A stretch of DNA of 42,472 nt from UBA1765 sp045615885 (lineage in GTDB: Bacteria > Fibrobacterota > Fibrobacteria > Fibrobacterales > Fibrobacteraceae). The notes beneath the pieces were generated by a model. The model was not told the DNA's origin and did no database searches. It saw only the letters and a program-made list of their open reading frames with translations. The stretch spans positions 1 to 42,472 of the forward strand of contig JAZLFR010000029.1 in NCBI GenBank assembly GCA_045615885.1, written 5' to 3'. Positions 1-6,168 of this stretch are shown here, piece by piece (position 1 is the stretch's first letter; every line of letters starts with the position of its first letter). A program made the position numbers and the translations under genes.

Positions 1-1
1 T

Positions 2-73
2 GATGATGGGGTTCTGCTGGAAATCATTTCCAGGCGAACTGGCCTTACTCTTGAAGAAATCCAGGCGCTGTAA
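2..73 (+). CDS. 3' end of an Rpn-family (PD-(D/E)XK) nuclease/putative transposase, partial
   Basis: The first 24 codons form an open frame entering from outside the window and ending in TAA at 71-73. The peptide ends in SRRTGLTLEEIQAL, which resembles the short C-terminal helix (x-TGLS-x-EI-x-L) of Rpn/YhgA-type proteins. The complete copies at 9736, 24924 and 38882 end in comparable segments. Only the C-terminal tip is visible, so the assignment rests on that motif and on the presence of three related genes in the window. Confidence 0.5.
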   Translation, partial: DDGVLLEIISRRTGLTLEEIQAL

Positions 74-411
74 AAAGGCGTACTCTCGCACCTGCGTCAA
101 GTGCCGTTCCACATCGCTTTCGCGTTAGGCCCCGCAGCCCGTATGGGGTCGGACTCGCGCGGCGCTTGCCTTGTGCAGTTTCAAGGAGCGCGAGGCTGAA
201 CGAACGACTCGCATCGCGAGTCGATAGCGCAAGAGGGCCGGCCCGTAAGGGCAACGCCCAAAAAGTCACCCCCTGTCGCCTATAGTTTGCAAAGTGAAAT
301 TTTTTCGCGCCGGGCCTTGACGCCGCCCAAACTTTTGTATAAATTTTATAGTGAACAAAAGAACACTAATTAAACCGTCGCTTTTTCAAGCCTGTAGCGA
401 CCGTCGGAAAA
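74..411. other. Intergenic region upstream of the AbiE module
   Basis: This 338-base stretch has no convincing gene. It holds repeat copy 1 (116-260), then AT-rich DNA with a possible promoter for the toxin-antitoxin operon: TTGACG at 317-322 and TATAAA at 338-343, a suboptimal 15-base spacing. The minus-strand frame across the repeat is explained by the repeat itself, because the same peptide appears at the second copy. Confidence 0.5.
116..260. repeat. Direct repeat copy 1 (~145 bp) flanking the AbiE genes
   Basis: This segment is nearly identical to 2005-2148 in the same orientation. It begins GCTTTCGCGTTAGG and ends GGGCAACGCCCA. It contains a perfect hairpin, CGACTCGC / GCGAGTCG with a 3-base loop, at 205-223. 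It is GC-rich compared with the AT-rich DNA beside it. Two copies bracket exactly the abiEi-abiEii pair. Confidence 0.9.
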
Positions 412-433
412 ATGGATAGAAAGAAAACTTGTC

Positions 434-466
434 TTTTCAACCAATTTTTGCTATTTTGGTTGAAAA
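434..466. promoter_or_regulatory. Inverted repeat before abiEi, candidate autoregulatory operator
   Basis: Perfect 11-base arms TTTTCAACCAA (434-444) and TTGGTTGAAAA (456-466) are separated by 11 bases. The right arm runs into the ATG at 466. Characterised AbiEi antitoxins are known to bind inverted repeats at their own promoter and repress the operon, so this is a natural operator candidate. It could also form an mRNA hairpin. Its position argues for translation from 466 rather than the upstream in-frame ATG at 412. Confidence 0.55.
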
Positions 467-1074
467 TGAAAGAAACGAATTGTTCAAGACTCGAAACATT
501 GTTTGCCCGGAATGGCGGCTTCATCACAAGAAAACAGGTGGATGCGGAAAATATCCAGTCCTGGTTTCTGACAGATTTCATTAGGCGCAAAAATCTTTTG
601 AAAATAGACAAGGGGTTTTACGCGGACGAAGAATGGGTTAGGGATGACTTTTTTGTTTTCCAATATAAGTATCCCAGGTTTGTTTTTTCCTTTACGTCCG
701 CTCTATTCTTGCATGGGCTTACGGATGCGCTTCCAGCTATGCTGGAAATTTCGGGCCCTAAAAATTACCGTCCATTCAGTCCTGACGGCTCCGTGATAAT
801 TCATTCCATTTCGAACGAAGAAATTTACCAGTTGGGGCAATCAAAACTTAAAACGAACCTTGGAAACGAGGTCCTTGCTTACGATGTTGAACGGACGATT
901 TGCGATTTGGTAAAAAATACAAACCGCGTTGATTCTGAAATATACGCAAAGGCAATTCATGCCTTTGTAAAAAGAAAAGACAGGGATGTGGAAAAACTGA
1001 TGCGTTATTCTCGTACCATGGGGATCGAAAGCAAAGTGTCTAATTTGATGATGGTTTTGACAAATGAAGATTAA
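466..1074 (+). CDS. abiEi: AbiEi-family type IV antitoxin
   Basis: The 202-residue product matches the AbiEi architecture. An N-terminal winged-helix region (about residues 5-55, with GGFITRKQV and a LLKIDKGFYAD turn) is followed by a larger domain with LFLHGLTDALP and AYDVERTICDLV. In known systems this protein neutralises the nucleotidyltransferase toxin and represses its own promoter. It overlaps the downstream toxin gene by 11 bases, the usual coupled arrangement. A longer frame opens at the ATG at 412 (220 residues), but 466 gives the usual family length and places an inverted repeat just upstream. No strong Shine-Dalgarno sequence is seen for either start. The gene is AT-rich compared with the housekeeping genes, consistent with horizontal acquisition. 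Confidence 0.82.
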   Translation: MKETNCSRLETLFARNGGFITRKQVDAENIQSWFLTDFIRRKNLLKIDKGFYADEEWVRDDFFVFQYKYPRFVFSFTSALFLHGLTDALPAMLEISGPKNYRPFSPDGSVIIHSISNEEIYQLGQSKLKTNLGNEVLAYDVERTICDLVKNTNRVDSEIYAKAIHAFVKRKDRDVEKLMRYSRTMGIESKVSNLMMVLTNED

Positions 1075-1906
1075 TAAAAATTCGTTGCAAGCCAAACTCA
1101 ATAACCTGGCTAAGGAAAAGGGCGTCCATGTAAATGTCCTTTTAGTGTCTTTTTTCTTTGACGCCTTTATCGAACGGCTTTCTCAGTCTAGGTATTCCAA
1201 GAACTTCATCTTCAAGGGCGGATTCTACCTTGCGACGCTTTTGGGTGTCGAAAATCGTTACACAGCAGATATTGATTTTCTCCTCCGTGACGAAAAGATG
1301 GAACCGGAAAATCTAAAGGAAATCATTGACGAAGTCTTAAAAATTCCTGCGGACGATTCCATTACCTTTGAAATATCGAACATCTCCAGGATCCGTGATG
1401 AAGATTCCTATGGAGGCTACTCCATATTGCTGACGGGCCATCTTGAAAATATTAGACAAAATTTTCATGTCGATGTGGCGACAGGCGATCCCGTAACGCC
1501 TTCATCCATTGACTATTCCTACAAGCGTCTTCTGGATGATGGTGTAATCAGATTTAAGGCTTACAACCTGGAAACCGTCCTCGCAGAGAAATTGCAGACA
1601 ATTCTTGCCCGCAGTGTTTTGAACAGCCGCTGCAAGGATTTTTATGACATCTTTATCATTGGCAAATTGCGTTCAGAACAGGTGGACTTGGCTGACTTAA
1701 AATCGGCTTTTGAAAAAACTTGCGTCTATCGCAAAACCATTTTCTCTAAAGAGAATGCTGACGAAATTTTGACGCAAATATCGCAGAACGAGACCATGCA
1801 TTCAAGATGGAAAAACTATGCTAGAAAATCAACATTTGCAAAGTCAGTCTCTTTTGGCGAAACCGTTGCTGCCTGCAAGGAAATGCTCGAAAAAGCGCTC
1901 GCCTAA
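1064..1906 (+). CDS. abiEii: AbiEii-family nucleotidyltransferase toxin
   Basis: This is a 280-residue DUF1814/AbiEii-type protein of normal length. The nucleotidyltransferase signature is visible at about residues 50-75: FKGGFYLATLL followed by RYTADIDFLL, giving the GG...DxD metal-binding arrangement. A downstream motif, SRCKDFYDIF (about residue 190), matches the family's conserved KD-x-YD segment. In known AbiE systems this enzyme is a bacteriostatic GTP-binding nucleotidyltransferase whose activity can abort phage infection, and AbiEi counteracts it. The start overlaps abiEi by 11 bases. The gene lies with abiEi between two direct repeats and is AT-rich. The catalytic residues look intact, so I expect a working system; phage defence is inferred from the family. 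Confidence 0.87.
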   Translation: MKINKNSLQAKLNNLAKEKGVHVNVLLVSFFFDAFIERLSQSRYSKNFIFKGGFYLATLLGVENRYTADIDFLLRDEKMEPENLKEIIDEVLKIPADDSITFEISNISRIRDEDSYGGYSILLTGHLENIRQNFHVDVATGDPVTPSSIDYSYKRLLDDGVIRFKAYNLETVLAEKLQTILARSVLNSRCKDFYDIFIIGKLRSEQVDLADLKSAFEKTCVYRKTIFSKENADEILTQISQNETMHSRWKNYARKSTFAKSVSFGETVAACKEMLEKALA

Positions 1907-2004
1907 AAGTATTTTCCCGAGGAGACTCAAAGTGATTCAGAAAAAGTCTAGCGAATCTTTTGAACAGTTTGGATTTGCCGTGTAGCAAAAAACGGTCCAA
2001 TCCA

Positions 2005-2148
2005 GCTTTCGCGTTAGGCCCCGCCGCCCGCATGGGGTCGGACTCGCGCGGCGCTTGCCTTGTGCAGTTGCAGGTCGCGCGAGGCTGAACGAACGACTCG
2101 CATCGCGAGTCGATAGCGCAAGGGGCCGGCCCGCCAGGGCAACGCCCA
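2005..2148. repeat. Direct repeat copy 2 (~144 bp) flanking the AbiE genes
   Basis: Same orientation and near-identical sequence to 116-260, starting GCTTTCGCGTTAGG and ending GGGCAACGCCCA. The internal hairpin CGACTCGC / GCGAGTCG is conserved exactly. A few substitutions and a 1-base length difference separate the copies. Confidence 0.9.
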
Positions 2149-2486
2149 CAGTATTTTTCTAATGAAATTCTAATTGAAATTGGGAGCAATATAAGGGCAT
2201 TCAACCCTTCAAAAAGCAGTTATTTCTTTAAACTCGCTCATTTTTTTAGTGCGACTTTTACAAAACTCGCTCGTATTTTAGTAAAATCAGATGCAAACAA
2301 CATCCATACATTCCCCTACTTCTGTGCGTTCCTGCTGAAACGATACCTGAAGGAAGTAGATTTTTAGATTATCGGTTTTTATGTTGTCCGTTTTTCCAAC
2401 CTAAAGAGAAAAAGTTTTGTCCGTTTTTCTCACTATCTTTGATTTGTTTATAGAAAAAACCTATAGCGTAAGCTAAAAATAAAGTA

Positions 2487-2516
2487 TTGGACAATAACAA
2501 AAACGCCTTCTATATT
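2487..2516 (+). promoter_or_regulatory. Sigma-70-like promoter for the 2564 gene
   Basis: TTGGAC at 2487-2492 and TATATT at 2511-2516 are separated by 18 bases, giving a predicted start near 2523 and a leader of about 40 bases before the ATG at 2564. The direct and inverted repeats at 2384-2431 lie upstream and could be regulator sites. Confidence 0.5.
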
Positions 2517-2563
2517 TGCGCTCGCTAATAAACCTACTAAAATAATAGGAAAGAGAGGTGTTA

Positions 2564-3739
2564 ATGAGCTTAGGTATTGAAACTCGATGTATTCACGGTA
2601 ATTTGAACCGTTTTGACAAGGATGGAACGGGTTCCATCAGTTTTCCCATTTACCAGACGGCGACTTTTGCCCATCGTGGTGTTGGCAAGTCCACGGGCTT
2701 TGATTACAGTCGCCTGCAGAACCCCACCCGCGAACAGCTGGAAAAGATTGTGGCCTCCCTGGAAGGGGGCGTTGACGCGCTGGCTTACTCCAGCGGCATG
2801 GCTGCTATTACTGCCCTCTTTGAAATTTTTGAACCGGGCGACAACATCATTATTGATTCTGATCTTTATGGCGGAAGCATTCGCCTTTTTGATAATGTCA
2901 GCAAGAAGAACGGCCTTGAAATCACTCGCGTGAATTTCGGCACCGATGACATCGAAAGTTTTATCAAGCCTAACACCAAAGCTCTCTATTTCGAAACACC
3001 TACAAACCCCATGATGAACATTGTGTCGGTGCGTCGCATTGCTGGCATCGCCAAGACTCACGGCATTTTGTGCATTGTGGATAACACCTTCCTTTCTCCT
3101 TATTTTGCACAGCCCTTGAAGTTGGGCGCCGATATTGTCATTGAAAGTGGCACCAAGTTCCTGGCCGGTCATAACGACACCTTGGCGGGATTCCTTGCAA
3201 CGAACCGTCAGGACATTGCGGAAAAGTTCCGTTTCCTCATCAAGACGGTGGGCTCGGGCCTTGCACCTTTCGATAGCTGGCTTCTGCTTCGCGGTATCAA
3301 GACTTTGCCTATTCGCATGGAGCGTCAGGCTGCAAACGCTTTGGAAATTGCCAAGTGGCTCCGCAACAATAAGCATGTGAAGAAGGTTTATTATCCGGGC
3401 TTTGAAGATTATCCGGGCCACGATATCTTGAAGGAAGAAGCGTCTGGTTTTGGTAGCATGATCACTTTCGAGGTGGAGTCCCGAGAACTTGCGCTTTATA
3501 TTTTGGAAAATGTGAAGTTGGTTCAGTTTGCAGAAAGCCTTGGCGGAGTGGAGTCGCTGATTACTTACCCGATTACTCAGACTCACGCAGATGTGTCCAA
3601 GGATATTTTGGAGAAGAACGGAATTACGCCTAGCGTTTTGCGGCTGTCTGTGGGCATTGAAAATGTGCAGGATTTGATTAAGGATTTTGAGAATGCCATT
3701 ATAGAACTGCACTCAGGTAACAATGGCGCGTATATTTAG
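2564..3739 (+). CDS. Trans-sulfuration family PLP enzyme (cystathionine gamma-synthase/lyase-like)
   Basis: The 391-residue product belongs to the Cys/Met metabolism PLP-dependent family (PF01053). Visible features are the substrate/phosphate segment FDYSRLQNPTREQLE (about residues 47-61), the YSSGMAAI turn that holds the cofactor ring, and the PLP lysine in IESGTKFLAGHND (near residue 200). The fold covers cystathionine gamma-synthase, gamma-lyase, O-acetylhomoserine sulfhydrylase and methionine gamma-lyase, and sequence alone does not separate them. The neighbouring MalY/PatB-type lyase and cysE favour methionine or cysteine biosynthesis. I chose the ATG at 2564 because GAGAGG lies 5 bases upstream; an in-frame GTG two codons earlier overlaps that ribosome site. 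Confidence 0.85.
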   Translation: MSLGIETRCIHGNLNRFDKDGTGSISFPIYQTATFAHRGVGKSTGFDYSRLQNPTREQLEKIVASLEGGVDALAYSSGMAAITALFEIFEPGDNIIIDSDLYGGSIRLFDNVSKKNGLEITRVNFGTDDIESFIKPNTKALYFETPTNPMMNIVSVRRIAGIAKTHGILCIVDNTFLSPYFAQPLKLGADIVIESGTKFLAGHNDTLAGFLATNRQDIAEKFRFLIKTVGSGLAPFDSWLLLRGIKTLPIRMERQAANALEIAKWLRNNKHVKKVYYPGFEDYPGHDILKEEASGFGSMITFEVESRELALYILENVKLVQFAESLGGVESLITYPITQTHADVSKDILEKNGITPSVLRLSVGIENVQDLIKDFENAIIELHSGNNGAYI

Positions 3740-3790
3740 ACGAGAGAATTTAAAGCTTTGTACAAAGCTGAAAAGACGAAAGGACGGCGT

Positions 3791-3835
3791 GTCATTCTGA
3801 GCGAAGTTCCGTAGGAACGAAGTCGAAGAATCTAG
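3791..3835. repeat. Dispersed intergenic repeat (GTCATTCTGAGCGAAG type) with hairpin
   Basis: The segment begins GTCATTCTGAGCGAAG and ends GAAGAATCTAG, with an internal perfect hairpin GTTCC-GTA-GGAAC at 3806-3818. This resembles the small palindromic extragenic repeats common in many bacterial genomes. It lies in the 124-base gap between the two PLP-enzyme genes, after a short GACGAGAG element near 3740. Confidence 0.6.
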
Positions 3836-3863
3836 AAGTGTACGGAAAAAGAGGATTTCAAAT

Positions 3864-5066
3864 ATGACGAAAGAGAGAAATTTAAACTTTGACGAGATTG
3901 TGGATCGTCGCGGTACCAACTGCCTGAAGTATGATTTTGCAGTAGAACGCGGCGCATTAAAGCCGGGCGAAGATTCTAACGGTTTGTTGCCGCTGTGGAT
4001 TGCGGATATGGATTTCAGAACGTCCTCCTTTGTTCAGGATGCCTTGATCCGTTCTGTGGAACATGGTATTTTTGGTTACACCGAACCCAAGGCCGAATAT
4101 TTCAAGGCGCTTCAGAATTTTTACCGTCGCCGTCACAATTTTGAATTTGATCCCAGCTGGGTAATCAAGACTCCGGGCGTCATGATAGTGCTGGCCTTGG
4201 CCATCAAGGCCTTTACGAAAGTGGGTGATGCCGTGCTGATTCAGCAGCCGGTCTATATGCATTTTCCGGATGTGATTCTGCAGAACGATCGCAAGCTTGT
4301 CAGCAACGATCTCGTTTATGGTGAAGATGACCGCTACCACATTGACTTCAAAGATTTTGAAAGAAAGATTGTGGAAAATAATGTGAAGTTGTTTTTGCTT
4401 TGCAGCCCCCACAATCCGGTTTGCCGCGTATGGACTCGCGAAGAACTTTTGCGCGTTGGTGAAATCTGCCTGAAGCATAATGTGTTCGTTGTCGCCGATG
4501 AAATCCATAACGATTTCGTTTTTGAAGGAACCCACACCGTGTTCGCTTCCCTGGGTGAAAGGTTCGCCGACAACTCCATTACGGTAACGTCTCCCACAAA
4601 GACATTCAATCTGGCTGGCCTCCAGATCGCCCACGCCTTTATCAAGAATCCCGAAGTCCGCAAGGCCATCCGCAAGGAAATCGATGGCATCGGTTACAGC
4701 CAAGTCACGATTCCTGGGTTGGTTGCCGCCCAGGCCGCATACGAACATGGCGAAGAATGGCTTGAAGCGTTGAAAAAGTACCTGAAGGGAAACATCGATT
4801 TTGTGGACAAGTTCATCAAGGAAAATCTGCCCGGCGTAAAGCTTGTTCCTATGGAAGCAACTTACTTGGCATGGCTGGATTTCAAGGGCACTGGGCTTTC
4901 TACCACGCAGGTGGATGACCTGATTCGCAACAAGGCCCGCCTGTGGCTCAACAGCGGAACCCTCTTTGGAAAAACGGGGGAACGCTTCCAGCGCGTGAAC
5001 CTCGCTTGCCCCCGCAGCATTCTGGAAGAAGCATTGAACCGCATAAAAAAGGCTTTGGTGGAGTGA
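3864..5066 (+). CDS. MalY/PatB-type aminotransferase, putative cystathionine beta-lyase
   Basis: This 400-residue fold-type I PLP enzyme has the MalY/PatB signatures: LPLWIADMDF near residue 40, LLCSPHNPVCRVWTREEL near 170-190, VVADEIHNDF (about 212-221, with the PLP aspartate) and the PLP lysine in SPTKTFNLAG (about 240). The usual SPHNPxGR motif has Cys in place of Gly here. Members cleave the C-S bond of cystathionine to give homocysteine. Paired with the upstream trans-sulfuration enzyme, it would complete cysteine-to-methionine conversion; this is inference from family and context. AGAGGA lies about 10 bases before the ATG. The 124-base gap to the upstream gene contains repeats, so co-transcription is uncertain. 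Confidence 0.87.
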   Translation: MTKERNLNFDEIVDRRGTNCLKYDFAVERGALKPGEDSNGLLPLWIADMDFRTSSFVQDALIRSVEHGIFGYTEPKAEYFKALQNFYRRRHNFEFDPSWVIKTPGVMIVLALAIKAFTKVGDAVLIQQPVYMHFPDVILQNDRKLVSNDLVYGEDDRYHIDFKDFERKIVENNVKLFLLCSPHNPVCRVWTREELLRVGEICLKHNVFVVADEIHNDFVFEGTHTVFASLGERFADNSITVTSPTKTFNLAGLQIAHAFIKNPEVRKAIRKEIDGIGYSQVTIPGLVAAQAAYEHGEEWLEALKKYLKGNIDFVDKFIKENLPGVKLVPMEATYLAWLDFKGTGLSTTQVDDLIRNKARLWLNSGTLFGKTGERFQRVNLACPRSILEEALNRIKKALVE

Positions 5067-5091
5067 CGAACGGAATCTAGAAGGAGAAGGT

Positions 5092-5157
5092 ATGAACGAA
5101 TTTCTAAACAAATCTGTTTTGATTACTGGCGCATCCCGCGGAATTGGTAAGACATGA
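5092..5157 (+). pseudogene. N-terminal stump of a short-chain dehydrogenase/reductase
   Basis: A strong ribosome site (AAGGAGAAGG) precedes an ATG that opens a 21-codon frame ending in TGA. Residues 8-19 read SVLITGASRGIG, the start of a Rossmann fold with the SDR nucleotide motif TGxxxGxG. After residue 20 the similarity stops and the sequence becomes AT-rich and unrelated. A full SDR has about 240 residues, so this is the 5' end of a gene whose remainder was lost, probably by deletion or replacement with the junction near 5150. It follows the MalY-type gene by 25 bases, so it was probably once part of that operon. Confidence 0.75.
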
Positions 5158-5210
5158 TCACAGTCAAAACCCATTGCTATAGAAAAACAAATTCCTATTG
5201 TTGATTTTTG

Positions 5211-5228
5211 AATATTACTCGTAATATT
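5211..5228. promoter_or_regulatory. Perfect palindrome overlapping the cysE -35 box, candidate operator
   Basis: AATATTAC-TC-GTAATATT is an 18-base site with perfect 8-base arms and a 2-base centre. Its last base is the first base of the -35 hexamer of the predicted cysE promoter. Size and placement suit a dimeric repressor. No regulator is encoded nearby, so its identity is unknown. Confidence 0.5.
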
Positions 5229-5256
5229 TGAATGTTTTTTACAAAAATTATATGCT
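5228..5256 (+). promoter_or_regulatory. Sigma-70-like promoter of cysE
   Basis: TTGAAT at 5228-5233 and TATGCT at 5251-5256 have ideal 17-base spacing. Initiation is expected near 5263, giving an untranslated leader of about 84 bases before the ATG at 5347. Confidence 0.55.
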
Positions 5257-5346
5257 ATATAAAGAAAATAGTTGAATAGAAAATTCCAAGCGATAAGAAA
5301 CTATTTCAACATTTTTTTAAATTTGTCGCATAATTTAAGGAACTAT

Positions 5347-6138
5347 ATGTCTATTTCTATTGACGAACTGACTGCGAAATTGCTCGACGAAGCCCGCGAA
5401 CTGGTTGCTACCGAACCGCTCGCCCGCACGCTTCTCGAAGAACAGATTCTTTCTAGGCATTCCTTTGCCGAAATGCTCGCCGTCACACTCGCCTGTAGGC
5501 TCGCCGGTGAAGTCGTAGACCGCAAGGAGCTCGAAGCGCTCTTTACCGAACTCTACACCCACCACCCAGACATTCTCGAAAGTTCCAAAAAAGATTTGCA
5601 CGCTACAGTGATGCGCGACCCGGCCTGTACAAGCTACCTTGAACCAATGCTTTTTTTCAAAGGCTACCAGGGTTTGCAGGCATACCGCGTGGCACACGCA
5701 CTTTGGGAAGAACATCGCACATTCCCTGCCAAAATGCTCCAGAGCATCATCAGCCGCAAGTTCGGCATGGACATTCACCCGGCAGCGTGCATTGGTCACG
5801 GCTTGCTCATTGACCACGCTACAAACATCGTTATCGGCGAAACTGCGGTGGTCGGCAACAATGTTTCCATTTTGCACGGCGTAACACTTGGCGGTACAGG
5901 CAACGAAATCGGTGATCGCCACCCAAAAGTAGCAGCAGGTGTCATGCTCGGCGCTCACGCCCAGCTCCTTGGCAACATCCACATTGGCGAAGGCGCAAAA
6001 ATCGGTGCTGGCGCAGTCGTTGTCAGCGACGTTCCGTCCCACACGACATTTGCCGGCGTGCCCGCTGTTCAGGTAGGCCGCCCGCACGACGAAATGCCAA
6101 GCTTCAACATGCAGCAAGACTTTACGCTCGACCGATAG
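5347..6138 (+). CDS. cysE: Serine O-acetyltransferase
   Basis: The 263-residue protein transfers acetyl from acetyl-CoA to L-serine to make O-acetylserine, the committed step of cysteine synthesis. The N-terminal helical SATase domain covers about residues 1-140. The C-terminal left-handed beta helix follows, with hexapeptide repeats in DIHPAACIGHGLLIDH and VSILHGVTLGGTG (about residues 140-190) containing the catalytic Asp/His pair and the conserved HGVTLGGTG turn. The ATG at 5347 has AAGGA 5 bases upstream. An in-frame ATG at 5272 would add a 25-residue AT-rich extension absent from the family. It has its own predicted promoter and lies beside sulfur amino acid genes. Cysteine feedback inhibition, usual in CysE, cannot be judged from sequence. 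Confidence 0.93.
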   Translation: MSISIDELTAKLLDEARELVATEPLARTLLEEQILSRHSFAEMLAVTLACRLAGEVVDRKELEALFTELYTHHPDILESSKKDLHATVMRDPACTSYLEPMLFFKGYQGLQAYRVAHALWEEHRTFPAKMLQSIISRKFGMDIHPAACIGHGLLIDHATNIVIGETAVVGNNVSILHGVTLGGTGNEIGDRHPKVAAGVMLGAHAQLLGNIHIGEGAKIGAGAVVVSDVPSHTTFAGVPAVQVGRPHDEMPSFNMQQDFTLDR

Positions 6139-6168
6139 CCGAAGCCTTTCTGCAAGCGTTTCAAAAAA

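Larger units (their letters stand above)
1907..2563. other. Intergenic region between AbiE and the sulfur amino acid genes
   Basis: After abiEii there is about 100 bp of unassigned sequence, then repeat copy 2 (2005-2148), then about 400 bp of AT-rich DNA. The latter contains a 13-base direct repeat TTGTCCGTTTTTC (2384-2396 and 2417-2429). It also has an 8-base inverted repeat GAGAAAAA / TTTTTCTC (2406-2431) that overlaps the second direct-repeat copy. The promoter at 2487-2516 follows. I see no supported gene here. Confidence 0.6.

Noticed and set aside
45..269. Minus-strand peptide conserved between the two 145 bp repeats
   Set aside because: The conservation is explained by repeat identity; the frames have different starts and ends, and there is no ribosome site.
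2214..2368. Open plus-strand frame ending ...FLLKRYLKEVDF
   Set aside because: It has no start codon or ribosome site and is made largely of Phe/Lys codons expected from AT-rich DNA, so I could not support it as a gene remnant.
2149..2563. SAM riboswitch or S-box upstream of the trans-sulfuration gene
   Set aside because: No conserved S-box core is visible; only short direct and inverted repeats are present.
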